A stretch of 64,000 bases of DNA from an uncultured Veillonellaceae bacterium (GCA_958348245.1 CATVYJ010000007.1:1-64000); one strand, 5' to 3'. Positions 25,005-35,082 are shown, numbered from the stretch's first letter. The notes: generated by a model from the letters alone, not told the origin. A program made the numbers and translations.

Positions 25005-26020
25005 AGTCAATGTAACGTTTTTTGATGGGTGAATGTACACTTCAAGTGCAACGTCCTATCGGTCATGAAAAAATGACACATAGTCCTCCGTTACAATAAA
25101 GATGTCCTAAGTCTTTGTTAAACAGGAGGTTCCTATGTGCCATTACTGCCATCTTACCAGTAAAGAACGAATCATTACAAGCGAGCTTTTCCGCCGCGGT
25201 TATTCCATTTCATTCAAGGCCAAACTCTTCAACAGAAGTAAATCCACCATCTCCAGAGAGTTCCGGTGAAATTCCGATCCCCGCACTCACCACTATGATC
25301 CTCGAGCTGCTCAAAAGAAATATGAACAACGCAGAAAGAAATGCCGTCATCCTAACATCCTGCTCTCCAATTCAATGCTGTCCCTCAAAATTAAAGACGA
25401 GTTTCTGAATCATCAATGGTCTCCAGAGCAAATCGTGGGCCGCATGAAACAGGCAGGTGTCCCTTGTGTCAGCTGTCGGACCATATATAGAGCAATCTAC
25501 GCTCATTTTTTTGATGAGCCAAGAATGGAACGAAGGGCTGCGCGCAAATTGCGTCGCAGGGGAAAACGAAGACATACGAAAGGGTATGAAAAGAAAAGGG
25601 GAAATTCAAGGCCGCTCATCCTTTTGCAGAACGCCCGGAGATTGCCAATCAAAGGAACCGGATTGAAGATTGGGGAAGCAGATACGGTTATGGGAAAAGG
25701 CGGTAAATTTTGCCTTGTCACTCTGGTGGACCGCATGAACCGTTATCTGTTGTGCGGATGCTCCCCAGCAAGAACAACGGAGGCAGTGGGTGCTGTGATG
25801 CTCCAATATCTCAAAAATCAACCCGTATATGCCATAATACCAGACAGAGGATCGGAATTTGCCGGATATGAAGCACTGGAAAAAGTGATGGTGGGAGTGA
25901 CCTTTTGCTTTCCGCTGCCGCGGCATCCGCAAGACAGAGGGACAAATGAAAACGCAAATGGATTGCTTCGGGAATGTTTTTCGAAAGGAAGTATGTAAAT
26001 TCATGAAAGTGTTTTCACTG
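25005..26020 (+). mobile_element. IS30-family insertion sequence, degraded
   Basis: A remnant about 1 kb long. The left end contains TACACTTCAAGTGCAAC near 25033-25049, resembling IS30-family terminal repeats; no matching right terminus was found, so that end is probably deleted. It holds one transposase pseudogene and lies inside a GT4 gene. Confidence 0.75.
25135..25998 (+). pseudogene. IS30-family transposase with internal stop and lost C-terminus
   Basis: Starts at 25135 behind AGGAGG with an HTH region (L-T-S-K-E-R...R-G-Y-S-I-S...S-K-S-T-I-S-R-E). An in-frame TGA at 25267 replaces the Arg expected after R-E-F-R. The frame resumes with N-S-D-P, and the DDE catalytic core follows: G-E-A-D-T-V-M-G-K, P-D-R-G-S-E-F and N-E-N-A-N-G. 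It ends prematurely at 25998 without the usual final strand and helix. Probably inactive. Confidence 0.88.
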
Positions 26021-26023
26021 GAC

Positions 26024-26095
26024 TGGGATCAATGGGAAAATCTAATGAGGCATGTGATTTCTTATCATGTAGACAAGCGCTTCCATTGCCGATAA
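26024..26095 (+). pseudogene. GT4 glycosyltransferase, C-terminal fragment
   Basis: About 23 codons W-D-Q-W-E-N-L-M-R-H-V-I then stop, matching the conserved W-x2-W-E-x-L C-terminus of the neighbouring GT4 genes. It is the residue of the gene whose start is at 24833. Confidence 0.7.
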
Positions 26096-26165
26096 ATAAA
26101 TGGAGAATGATCTCCGAAATGTGAAAATCACTTGGATTGGATAAGTAAAAGGATGAAGTACCGCA

Positions 26166-27372
26166 ATGAAAATATTGATTATACAAACCGGAACCATTGT
26201 GAGCAGTATTGGTGGAGTCGGTCACGTTCTCATTAATATGGCTAATGCCATGGCGCAGAAAGGTCATGAAGTAGTGCTGGCATACTGTACAGAACAGGAC
26301 GGACCTTTTTATTATCCTGTTGACAACCGGGTGCGAACTGTAAATATCATTTCATTTGTACCTGGCCGCCGTTTTGAATCGGTAAAAAAAAACGTGGAAA
26401 TATAAAATTCATCGCGAGTTGCTGAAAATTAAAGGGCGAAGCGCCATGAAAAATCTTAAAGCACGGTTCGAAATGCAAAAAATTGGCACGGCGATTCAGA
26501 TGTTGGTGCAGCAGGAGCATGCGGATATAATTATCAGCCCGGCGCCGATTACCACGGCAGCCGTTCATTACATCGCAGATCCGGAGCACCGGTGTCCGTT
26601 GATTGCCATGTGTCCTGCGGACGGGCAGAGTTTATTGGATTGGACTTCGGATCTGGAAAAGAAGGCAATGAGTGCCTGTGATGCAGTACAGGTCCTAATG
26701 CCGGAAGATGTACGGGTAATACGGGATGCGGGAATGCATTGGAAACTCGTCTGTATTCCCAATGTAGTGCCGCAATATGGGAAAGATGTGATGGAGAAAA
26801 CCATGAAGGAACCGCTGATTATTGATGTGGGACGACTGGATAATGGACAAAAACGGCAATATCTTCTGGTAGAAGCGTTTGCCGAGATTGCAAAAGAGTT
26901 TCCCGAATGGTCAGTGGAACTCTGGGGAAAAGACCAGGATGGTGGGAAACAGAAAAAAGCATTGGAAAAGGTAATACAGAAATGCGGCATGCAGGGACGG
27001 GTGAAACTTTGCGGCGCGACAAAGGATGTGGTTTCCGTCTATCGAAGAGCGTCCGTATTTGCTTTTCCCAGTGCATATGAAGGGTTTCCTCTGGCGATGA
27101 CAGAAGCAATGAGTGCCGGACTTCCTGTTGTGGCATATCAATCCTGTCAGGCGGTGAACCGGTTGGTGAAAGACCGGATTTCCGGTTTTCTGGTGCAGGA
27201 TGGTGTTTTGCCGTTTTCAGAGGGATTGAAGCGTTTGTTAGAGGATAGAGATCTTAGAATCGAGATGGGAGGGGCAGCACATAATGCCATGAAGACTTTT
27301 GCAGCAGATAGCATTTGGAATCAATGGGAAAATCTGATCCGTCAGATTGTTTCAGATCATTTAAAGCAGTAG
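26166..27372 (+). pseudogene. GT4 glycosyltransferase, frameshifted in an A9 tract
   Basis: The first 80 codons (M-K-I-L-I-I-Q-T-G, G-G-V-G-H-V-L-I-N-M-A-N) stop at 26405, just after A9 (26384-26392). With eight A the frame passes through K-K-T-W-K-Y-K-I-H-R-E-L into the downstream frame, which carries I-P-N-V-V-P-Q-Y, the donor-binding E-G-F-P-L-A-M-T-E (E-x7-E) motif and the W-N-Q-W-E-N-L C-terminus. Restored length is about 401 residues, equal to the paralogues. One inserted A is the simplest lesion. The tract may permit phase variation or transcriptional slippage. Confidence 0.85.
26384..26392 (+). repeat. A9 tract at the GT4 frameshift
   Basis: Nine A residues; deletion of one restores the reading frame of the glycosyltransferase. 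Confidence 0.75.
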
Positions 27373-27404
27373 CCACAGAGATGCTTTAAATGAAACGAGG
27401 GTGT

Positions 27405-27442
27405 AACCCATTTTGCAACATTGTGGAAAATGGGTTTGTGTT
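27405..27442 (+). terminator. Terminator after the frameshifted GT4 gene
   Basis: AACCCATTTT/AAAATGGGTT 10-bp stem followed by TGTGTTTTGG. Confidence 0.65.
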
Positions 27443-27474
27443 TTGGCGTTTGAAATGCGGACGGAGAAAATTGC

Positions 27475-28668
27475 ATGAAAATTCTGATAGTCTGGATTGC
27501 TCAGTTTGTAGGGCACAATGGAGGAATGGATCGGGTCTTTGTTAAGTTCGCAAATGAAATGGCGCGACGAGGACATAAATCGGTTCTGGTGTATTGTACA
27601 GAAAAGAGCGGAAAAATTTATACTCCTATTCGAGATGATGTAAAACTGATAAATCTGACCCGGTATACTCCAGACCATAAATATGAATCCATAAAAAAAT
27701 CTGCGGCTTTTAAAGTTCGCAGGGAAATTTTTCGGGTGATTTGTCCAGCTTGGATGGAGAGGTGGAACACCGAATTTACTTTTCATAAATCTGATGCAGC
27801 TATGCAGAAAGTCTTGCAGGAAGAAAAACCGGACGTTATTATAACAATGAAGCAGTGGACAACGGCGGTAGTTCAAAGGGCAAATCAAAATCATGCAATT
27901 CCTGTGATAGCGATGAATCATTTCGATGCGGGTACCGTTCTGCAATGGGCGTCGTCTACAGAGCTGGAGGCAATGAAAGCCTGTGATGCCATACAGGTAC
28001 TAATGGATTCTGATAAAATAATTTTTCAGTCAGTTTTTCCCGATACTCCGATCGTGTGCATCCCCAATGTTGTGCCTCAGTATAAATGGGCTGCTGTGCA
28101 GAGGAAACCGATGATTATCAATGTCGCCCGACTTGATGGCATACAGAAACGACAGCATCTGCTGATTGAAGCTTTTTCTAAAGTGGCAGAACAATTTCCG
28201 GACTGGACGCTGGAACTCTGGGGAGAAGAGCAGGATAAAAATACCTATACAAAAAAATTATCCGAGCAAATCCGTGCGTTTCATTTGGAAAATCGCATCC
28301 ATCTCTGCGGGAATACGGACGATGTGTTGTCGGTATACCGTAGAGCGTCTATTTTTGCTTTCCCCAGCGCTTTTGAAGGATTTCCTCTTGCGATGACGGA
28401 AGCGATGAGTGCCGGTTTGCCAGTGGTGGGATATCGGTCGTGTACCGCCGTTAGAGAGCTGGTGGAAGATGATGTCACAGGAGTTCTGGTGGCTGATGGA
28501 GCGGAGGCGTTGGCTTGTGGATTGCGCGCTTTGATGAGCAATCGGGAAATGCGGGAGGCCATGGGACAGGCGGCTCACGAGGAAATGCAAAAATATGACG
28601 AAAAAACTATTTGGACGAAATGGGAAAATCTTTTAAAGGAAGTTGTGGACAGGCATGCTTTGCAGTAA
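27475..28668 (+). CDS. GT4 glycosyltransferase
   Basis: A 397-residue GT-B fold retaining glycosyltransferase. The N-terminal acceptor domain opens M-K-I-L-I-V-W-I-A-Q with G-G-M-D-R-V. The C-terminal donor domain shows I-P-N-V-V-P-Q-Y, the R-L-D-G-I-Q-K-R-Q-H-L-L segment that binds the donor phosphate, and E-G-F-P-L-A-M-T-E (E-x7-E). The family C-terminal signature W-T-K-W-E-N-L-L is present. It is AT-richer than the copies further right. Closest visible relatives are the broken copies at 24.8 and 26.2 kb. It adds one sugar to the lipid-linked glycan; donor and linkage are unknown. Confidence 0.9.
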   Translation: MKILIVWIAQFVGHNGGMDRVFVKFANEMARRGHKSVLVYCTEKSGKIYTPIRDDVKLINLTRYTPDHKYESIKKSAAFKVRREIFRVICPAWMERWNTEFTFHKSDAAMQKVLQEEKPDVIITMKQWTTAVVQRANQNHAIPVIAMNHFDAGTVLQWASSTELEAMKACDAIQVLMDSDKIIFQSVFPDTPIVCIPNVVPQYKWAAVQRKPMIINVARLDGIQKRQHLLIEAFSKVAEQFPDWTLELWGEEQDKNTYTKKLSEQIRAFHLENRIHLCGNTDDVLSVYRRASIFAFPSAFEGFPLAMTEAMSAGLPVVGYRSCTAVRELVEDDVTGVLVADGAEALACGLRALMSNREMREAMGQAAHEEMQKYDEKTIWTKWENLLKEVVDRHALQ

Positions 28669-28700
28669 ATACTTGCCGGTCCGGTGCAGGAGCACAAGTC

Positions 28701-29696
28701 ATGGACACCGTTACCCTTATTGTTCCCTGCTACAATGAGCAGGAAGTGTTGGAACAATTTCATAAGCGTACGGAAGACGTGCTCCGCGGGATTTCCGACT
28801 GCCAGTTCCGGTATCTTTTTGTGAACGACGGCAGCCGGGATGGAACGCCGGGGATTCTGCGGCGGCTGGCGGCGGAAGATAAAAAGGTGTCGTATCTCAG
28901 TTTTTCCCGCAATTTCGGAAAAGAGGCGGCCATGCTGGCCGGGCTGGATTATGCGGATTGCGATGCGGCGGTCATCATGGATGCGGACTTACAGCATCCG
29001 CCGGAAATGATTCCGGAGATGATCCACTGGTGGCGGCAGGGGTACGACGATGTGTGCGCCAAACGGGCGGATCGGAACGACGAAGGCTTCGTCAAGCGGC
29101 ACCTGACCAATTTTTTTTATAAACTTCTGCAGAAATGCAGTCGTACGGAGATACAGCGGAACGTGGGCGATTTCCGCCTGCTGGACCGGCGGTGCATTGC
29201 GGCGCTGCGGCTCATGAGGGAAAATGAGCGGTACACGAAAGGCCTCTTCACCTGGGTGGGCTTCCGGAAAAAGGAACTGCCCTACTGTGTGCAGCCTCGC
29301 GCCGCGGGAAAGAGCCGCTGGACCTATTGGTCGCTTTTTGATTTTGCCTTGGAGGGGCTGACCGCTTTTACTACTGCGCCGCTCCGTTTGGCGTCCATGG
29401 TGGGCGTGCTGGTTTCCTTCGCGGCCATCCTGTACATGGTGTATGTATTTGTGCGTGCTCTCATTTACGGCGACCCCGTGGCGGGCTATCCCACGCTGCT
29501 TACAGTCATGCTCTGCCTCGGAGGCGTGCAGCTGTTGTCTCTGGGAATTATCGGAGAATATCTGGGGCGGGTTTTTAATGAAAGCAAACGGCGGCCGGTG
29601 TATCTTGTGGATGAATGGAATGGAAGAAAAATGGCGTACGTATGGCGGCAGATGCCTGTGGAACGGGATGTGACCGGAGTGAAGAATGATGACTGA
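28701..29696 (+). CDS. GtrB/DPM1-like GT2 polyprenyl-phosphate glycosyltransferase
   Basis: A 331-residue GT2 protein: L-I-V-P-C-Y-N-E-Q-E near the start, the nucleotide-binding D-A-D-L-Q-H-P-P motif (about 94-101), and two C-terminal transmembrane segments (about 235-300), the GtrB architecture. Members make undecaprenyl-phosphate-sugar for modification outside the cytoplasm. The start at 28701 (ATGGAC, GCAGGAG upstream) is preferred over the longer frame. It overlaps the next gene by 11 nt, a GtrC-like partner. Confidence 0.9.
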   Translation: MDTVTLIVPCYNEQEVLEQFHKRTEDVLRGISDCQFRYLFVNDGSRDGTPGILRRLAAEDKKVSYLSFSRNFGKEAAMLAGLDYADCDAAVIMDADLQHPPEMIPEMIHWWRQGYDDVCAKRADRNDEGFVKRHLTNFFYKLLQKCSRTEIQRNVGDFRLLDRRCIAALRLMRENERYTKGLFTWVGFRKKELPYCVQPRAAGKSRWTYWSLFDFALEGLTAFTTAPLRLASMVGVLVSFAAILYMVYVFVRALIYGDPVAGYPTLLTVMLCLGGVQLLSLGIIGEYLGRVFNESKRRPVYLVDEWNGRKMAYVWRQMPVERDVTGVKNDD

Positions 29697-31352
29697 GACG
29701 GCTGTCCGGCGGATGAAATCGGCGGCAGTGCTTCTGGTGGTATTTCTTTTCATGCTGGTGCTGAATCACTGGATGCCGCTTCATCGGGATGATTACGATT
29801 ATTCCCTCATCTGGGGCACGACACAGCATGTAGTCTCGCTGAATGATGTTTTTCAGTCCATGGAAAATCATTATCTGACCCATGGCGGCCGCATGGTGAC
29901 GGTCTTTGTACTGGATTTCTTTCTGTGGCTTGGGAAATCCTGGTTCGACCTGGCCAATGCGGCTGCCTTCACTGTCCTTGTAGTGCTGCTCTGCTGTCAC
30001 AGCCTGCGCAGCACAAGATTTTATGACAAGCCGGGAATACTGGCATTGTCAGCGCTGTTCCTGTGGCTTTGTCTGCCTCACTTCGGCGAAGTGGCCGTGT
30101 GGAAGAGCGGGTCTACAGTTTATCTCTGGTCCGGGTGCTTTGCGGCGCTCTTTCTTTTGCCATACAATTTATTTCTGGCGGGTCGGCTGTATTGGGGAGC
30201 GGGGATGGCGCTGCCCATGTTTTTCCTTGGCATTCTTGGCGGATGGTCCGTAGAAAATCTGGCCGTGACGGTGGTCTGCCTGAGCGGTGGGATTTCTTTC
30301 TATGCGTGGAAGAAACACAGAGGGCAGGCATGGCTTCCTGCCGGCGCGGCAGGCGCGCTTCTCGGCCTGCTGGGCCTGCTCGCAGCACCGGGCAATTTCG
30401 TACGGTATGATAAACAGGGCGAAGGGAAGGGCCTGCTCATACATATCGGCAACCAGTTTGCGGGAAATGGGGAAATGCTCATTTATATTCTTCCGGCAGT
30501 GTTGCTGCTTCTGTTGTCATGGCATCTGTTGAAGCGGTCTACGGGAATGTCTTGTTGGAAAGAGCGCGGATCTGGAAGACAGTGGACGGCGCCGCAGGCA
30601 GCTGTGCTGGTGTGCATTGTGCTTATGGCGGTTTCCTATGCGGAGGGCGGCTGGGCAGGCCGGGCAGTGTGGTTTTTTCTGACAGACCATGTGCTGGCGC
30701 CGCTCCATCTGCTTCAGACAAAAGCGCCCGCCCATCTGGCCAATATGACGGACGATCTGGAAGAATTTACCATATACCTGCTTGGGTTGTGGTTGCTGTA
30801 CGTGCGGGCGAAACGGATTGCCGGACTGACCGGTACGTCCGACAGGACCCCGGCGGGAAAGGCACTCCTGCGTCTGTGGCGAATTTGTCCTGCGGTGCGC
30901 TATCCGGCAGCATTGCTTGGGTTATGTATTTTTAATAATTTGGTGATGATCGCAGCGCCCACGTTTCCAGCGCGGGCCGCTTTCAGTTCCTCATTCCTGT
31001 TCTTGGCAGCGGTTTTGTCGGTCTTGCAGATTCCGGATGTGCGCCGGGGCCTTTTGGGAAGGGCCGGCCGTTTCCTCCTTCTGGGCGGAGGATGCATCGC
31101 GATGTTCTTTGCGGTAAGCGCTCTGCAGATTTCCCTTGCGATTACCCGGGAAAACGCGGCGCGCGTCGCCTACATGGAGAGCCGGGCCGGTTCGGGGGAA
31201 ATCCTTGCTTTCCCGCCCATGCAGACGACAACCGCGCGTTTCGCCATGTTTTCTTTGTGGATTATCATAAAGGATTGACTACGCGCGGGATCTGTAAATA
31301 TTATGGCATTCAGGACATACAGGTGCGGGATAATGCGCGTCTGCCGGATTGA
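29686..31352 (+). pseudogene. GtrC-like polytopic glycosyltransferase (DUF6056-like), 3' frameshift
   Basis: A large membrane protein with about 11-12 transmembrane segments and the H-R-D-D-Y-D-Y and T-H-G-G-R periplasmic-loop motifs of DUF6056/GtrC-like transferases. These use polyprenyl-phosphate sugars made by the GtrB-like enzyme encoded just upstream. The frame stops at 31278 (530 residues). In the next frame the sequence R-H-V-F-F-V-D-Y-H-K-G continues to 31352 with a family-like end (Y-Y-G-I-Q). A lost C near 31240 would explain it. The long frame may still be functional without the last ~35 residues. Confidence 0.7.
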
Positions 31353-31367
31353 TAAAGGAGCTTACCA

Positions 31368-32561
31368 ATGAATCTCATCCTTGCCTATTTTGAAGATATG
31401 GTAAATATTCCTGACGGTCTGGAAAAAGTCATCTGCGACTTCGCCAATGAATTTACCCGAAGAGGTCACCGCGTGACTGTTGTGACGTTTGATCGGCGGC
31501 AGGGCAGACCGGCACATCCGCTCCTCGACAGCGTACCCGTGATCAATCTGCAGAAAAGGAAATGGCTGCATCTGACTTATCTGGAAAAAATCACGCGGGA
31601 AATTTACCGTCTGTTCGGACGGGCGGCTGTGCGGACATGGAAAGCGGGATATAAAAGAAAGTATGGCGTGACGGATTTTACCCGGGTTGTGGAAGAACTC
31701 CGGCCCGATGCGATTGTGTCTTTCGAGACGATGACCAGCGCGGAAATCTATCGGCAGAATATCCGGGTCCCGCTGATTACCTCTCTGCAGAATGAACCGC
31801 ATATCTGCTGCGAACATCTTCCGAAAGATGAACTGCAGGCCATAGAGCAGAGCTGCGCAGTTCACGTGCTGATGAATTCTTATATGGAAGCACTGAAAGC
31901 CTTTGTGGAAAATCCGAAGATCGTGCATATTCCCAATGCGATTCCCCAATGCAGCCGATTGGCAGAGCTGAGCGGCCAGAAAGATGTGTATCGTGTGGTG
32001 GAAGCGGCCCGGCTGAATAAAAAGCAGAAGAGGCAGGAAATTCTGGTGGAAGCGTTTGCCCGGCTGGCAAACCGGTATCCGAAGTGGATTCTGGAATTGT
32101 GGGGGGGTGATAATTCCGGATATAAGGCGGAGCTGCAGGGGATGATTCGGCGTCTGCATATGGAAGATCGGATTTTTCTCCGGGGTGTTACCCATCATGT
32201 TGACGAGGTGTATGCCCGGTCCGATGTTTTTGCTTTCCCCAGTAAGTTTGAAGGATTCCCTCTTTCTTTAAGTGAAGCGATGAGCGCAGGGCTGCCCGCC
32301 GTAGGATTCCGTTCCTGTGCGTCTGTAAATGAGTTGATCCGTCATGAAAAGAACGGCCTGTTGGCAGAGGATGGTGTGGATGCTTTTGCGGCGGCATTGG
32401 AGGAGCTTATGGCCGATCAGGAGAAACGGATACGCATGGGACGGGAAGCGCACCGCACCATGGAGGCGTATAGTCCGGAAGCCGTGTGGACGCAGTGGGA
32501 GCATCTGCTTGAAAAAGTGATTTGGGAATATGGAGAGAGTAAGCGGGCAGCCCTGCGTTGA
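31368..32561 (+). CDS. GT4 glycosyltransferase
   Basis: A 397-residue member of the same GT4 set. N-terminus M-N-L-I-L-A-Y-F-E-D; I-P-N-A-I-P-Q-C; R-L-N-K-K-Q-K-R-Q; E-L-W-G-G encoded by a G7 run (32101-32107); E-G-F-P-L-S-L-S-E (E-x7-E); C-terminal V-W-T-Q-W-E-H-L-L. AAAGGAG lies 8 nt before the start. The conserved G-G near residue 15 is replaced by P-D-G, a difference from most paralogues. Cytoplasmic; donor unknown. Confidence 0.9.
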   Translation: MNLILAYFEDMVNIPDGLEKVICDFANEFTRRGHRVTVVTFDRRQGRPAHPLLDSVPVINLQKRKWLHLTYLEKITREIYRLFGRAAVRTWKAGYKRKYGVTDFTRVVEELRPDAIVSFETMTSAEIYRQNIRVPLITSLQNEPHICCEHLPKDELQAIEQSCAVHVLMNSYMEALKAFVENPKIVHIPNAIPQCSRLAELSGQKDVYRVVEAARLNKKQKRQEILVEAFARLANRYPKWILELWGGDNSGYKAELQGMIRRLHMEDRIFLRGVTHHVDEVYARSDVFAFPSKFEGFPLSLSEAMSAGLPAVGFRSCASVNELIRHEKNGLLAEDGVDAFAAALEELMADQEKRIRMGREAHRTMEAYSPEAVWTQWEHLLEKVIWEYGESKRAALR

Positions 32562-32620
32562 GGCGGGGCTGCTTCGCAGAAGGATTTCGCAGATGTGGGA
32601 TAAATCGGCTGTCCCCATAT

Positions 32621-32649
32621 TTGCGAAATGGGAAACAGACCGGTATTAT
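32621..32649 (+). promoter_or_regulatory. Promoter upstream of the first GT8 gene
   Basis: TTGCGA (32621-32626) and TATTAT (32644-32649) with a 17-nt spacer, in an intergenic gap of about 150 nt. Confidence 0.6.
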
Positions 32650-32708
32650 GATACAGAGAAAATAAAAAGGCAGGGCCGTATAGCGGCTCGAAAGGAAATG
32701 AAATTTTT

Positions 32709-33692
32709 ATGGCGAATGTACTGACTCATGCCGTCGTGGAGACCGTATCTCTGGGGCGGAAAGCAGAGGGAAAAACGTTTCACATCGCTTTGACCGGCAC
32801 CGCGGACTACATTCCGCATATGGGCGTCGTGATTTTGTCCGCGGCAAAATCCAATCCGGAGCTGCCCATCACGTACCACGTCTTCGTGAATCAGCTCAGT
32901 GAAGAGGAAAGGGGGCGGCTCGCCGAAGCGGCGGACATGGCGGGGAGCGAGATCCAGGTGCATCTCATCGACGACCGCTGCTTTGCTTCCCTTCTCCTTT
33001 CGGACGGTGTGGCGGCGTTCTTTTATCGGTTTCTCGTACCGCCCGCCATGGACGGTGTGGCGGACCGCGTGCTTTACCTTGATGGGGACATGATGGTGCG
33101 CGGCTCTCTGCAGTACCTGGCGGAGCTCGACCTGACCGGATATGCCGCGGCCGTTGTTACCGACCGGAAGGAACAGCTCCAGATGGACCGCGTGCACACC
33201 GCCCATTATTTCAACGCGGGCATGATGCTCATCAACGTGGATGAATGGAAAAAAGAAAATTTCTTCGACGACATCGTCCGCCGCGCGCAGGACAATGTGA
33301 AAAAAGTAGGCAGGCGTCTTTCCCATCACGATCAGGACATCCACAACCAGATGCTCGACGGCAGGACCCTCTATATTGAGCGGAAATACAATTATCTCTA
33401 CAATCTGGACCGCCAGTCCGCCTTCAAAAAACAGCCCGTCAATGACGACTGGGAAAAGCAGGTCATCATTCATTTTGCCGGCCACGCGAAACCCTGGCAC
33501 AGCTGGGTGCAGGAATGGCCCGTGGTGCGGGCTTACGCCGCCCTTCAGCAGGCGTCGCCCTGGCGGGACTGCCCTGTCGTGCCCCCGAAAGGAAGTAAAA
33601 ATCTCCATCAGGCGGCGCGCACTGCCCGCATGTATGGCCGCTGGGGCGAAATGCTGAAGTGGTATGGAAAATATCTGGCAAGTAAATTTTGA
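32709..33692 (+). CDS. GT8 glycosyltransferase
   Basis: A 327-residue GT-A retaining transferase of family 8 (LgtC/WaaJ-like galactosyl- or glucosyltransferases of LPS outer core). The metal-binding D-x-D motif is L-Y-L-D-G-D-M (about 120). F-F-Y-R-F-L-V-P-P, F-N-A-G-M-M-L-I-N, H-D-Q-D-I and H-F-A-G-H-A-K-P-W follow in the family order. It is paralogous to the GT8 at 35083. It has its own promoter and terminator, unlike most genes here. Likely adds a hexose from a UDP-sugar. Confidence 0.92.
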   Translation: MANVLTHAVVETVSLGRKAEGKTFHIALTGTADYIPHMGVVILSAAKSNPELPITYHVFVNQLSEEERGRLAEAADMAGSEIQVHLIDDRCFASLLLSDGVAAFFYRFLVPPAMDGVADRVLYLDGDMMVRGSLQYLAELDLTGYAAAVVTDRKEQLQMDRVHTAHYFNAGMMLINVDEWKKENFFDDIVRRAQDNVKKVGRRLSHHDQDIHNQMLDGRTLYIERKYNYLYNLDRQSAFKKQPVNDDWEKQVIIHFAGHAKPWHSWVQEWPVVRAYAALQQASPWRDCPVVPPKGSKNLHQAARTARMYGRWGEMLKWYGKYLASKF

Positions 33693-33697
33693 AAGAG

Positions 33698-33730
33698 AAC
33701 CGATGTCTTCACGAGGGCATCGGTTTTTCC
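33698..33730 (+). terminator. Terminator of the first GT8 gene
   Basis: AACCGATG/CATCGGTT 8-bp stem followed by TTTCC. Confidence 0.75.
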
Positions 33731-33867
33731 ATGAGCATATGGCCGGTGTTTTAGCGCGTCTGGTTTCTCTATTTGCGTCATAGTGGAAGCAAGGGAGATG
33801 TGGTACAATAACACTCAATAAAAGGAATTATCGCATAGTGCGCAGGGAAGGAGCGGCAACGGAGAGC

Positions 33868-35070
33868 ATGAGGATCGCGTTTGCCTATTTTGAAAAATTC
33901 ATTGAAATGAGCGGAGGTATCGAACGTGTATGCTGCAATCTGGCCAGTGCGATGGCGGCGCGCGGTCACGAAGTGTCCATCGTGTACTGCTACGGCCGGT
34001 CCGGCGCGCCTTTTTATCCCCTGGACGAATCGGTGAAGCTGTACAACCTCATGGCGGTCCATCCGGAGAAATGGAAAAATGATTCCCTCAGCCAATGCGT
34101 CTCCGGCGGGGAGAAATTGATGAGGGAGATTCTCCGCGTATTCGATGCCAATAAGGCCCGCGACTGGAATGAAAAAGCCAAAGGGCGTATGATCTGCGGA
34201 GAAATCCGGCAGACCATGGAAACAATTCAGCCGGATGTCATCCTTTCTTTCCGATATGAAACGAGCAATTACCTGCTCAATTATGCGCAGGTGCGGGCCC
34301 CGGTCATCACCATGTTTCATATGGACCCATTGTTCATTCTGCCGAAAATGCCGGCGGGAGAAATCCGCGCCATTCAGAATAGCGCGGCGGCGCAGGTGCT
34401 CCTCAAGCGGGATAGGCCCGTAGTGGAGACATACTGTCCCGGCGCGCACGTGGTGTGGATTCCCAATGCGGTGCCGCAGTATGAACAGGAAGCGCGTCCG
34501 GGCGTGAAAAAACAGATGTACACGATCATTCAAGCGGCGCGTCTCAATAAGGCGCAGAAGCGGCAGCACTTGCTGGTGGACGCCTTTGCCCGCGTGGCGG
34601 CAGATTTTCCGGACTGGCGGGTGGAACTCTGGGGAGGCGGCAACGAATCGGGCGCTGCCTATGCGGAAGAACTGCGCCGGAAAATCCGGGATTATGGCCT
34701 GGAAGGACGGGTGCTGCTGAAAGGTGAGAGCCGCCATATCATCGACGAATACTGCAGAGCGGATATTTTCTGCTTCCCCAGCGCCTATGAAGGCTTTCCG
34801 CTGGCCATGACGGAGGCCATGAGTGCCGGACTGCCTGTGGTGACATTCCGTTCCTGCGGCGCGGCGGCGGAACTGGTGGAAGACGGCGCGACCGGACTGC
34901 TCGCGGACGACGGAGCGGACGCGCTGGCGGACAGGCTGCGCGTGCTCATGGAAGACCGCAAGGCCCGAGCCTCCATGGGACAGGCGGCGCGGGAAGCTAT
35001 GAGGGCGTATCAGCCGGACCGTATCTGGGATATGTGGGATCACCTGCTTCGAGAGACGGCGGAGAATTGA
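33868..35070 (+). CDS. GT4 glycosyltransferase, near-duplicate of the one at 41571
   Basis: A 400-residue GT4 starting M-R-I-A-F-A-Y-F-E-K-F-I-E-M-S-G-G. It carries I-P-N-A-V-P-Q-Y, R-L-N-K-A-Q-K-R-Q-H-L-L, E-L-W-G-G-G, E-G-F-P-L-A-M-T-E and the C-terminal I-W-D-M-W-D-H-L-L. The ATG at 33868 is chosen because it aligns with the paralogues. An 84-bp stretch (33973-34056) is identical to 41676-41759 and the rest is very close, pointing to recent duplication or gene conversion. It leads the run GT4, GT8, ligase, GT4, PIG-L. Confidence 0.9.
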   Translation: MRIAFAYFEKFIEMSGGIERVCCNLASAMAARGHEVSIVYCYGRSGAPFYPLDESVKLYNLMAVHPEKWKNDSLSQCVSGGEKLMREILRVFDANKARDWNEKAKGRMICGEIRQTMETIQPDVILSFRYETSNYLLNYAQVRAPVITMFHMDPLFILPKMPAGEIRAIQNSAAAQVLLKRDRPVVETYCPGAHVVWIPNAVPQYEQEARPGVKKQMYTIIQAARLNKAQKRQHLLVDAFARVAADFPDWRVELWGGGNESGAAYAEELRRKIRDYGLEGRVLLKGESRHIIDEYCRADIFCFPSAYEGFPLAMTEAMSAGLPVVTFRSCGAAAELVEDGATGLLADDGADALADRLRVLMEDRKARASMGQAAREAMRAYQPDRIWDMWDHLLRETAEN

Positions 35071-35082
35071 GGAGGTGCATTC

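Noticed and set aside
25267..25269. Recoding (selenocysteine) at the TGA inside the IS30 transposase.
   Set aside because: The position is not a catalytic Cys site, the 3' end is also decayed, and no insertion-sequence hairpin follows; a nonsense mutation is simpler.
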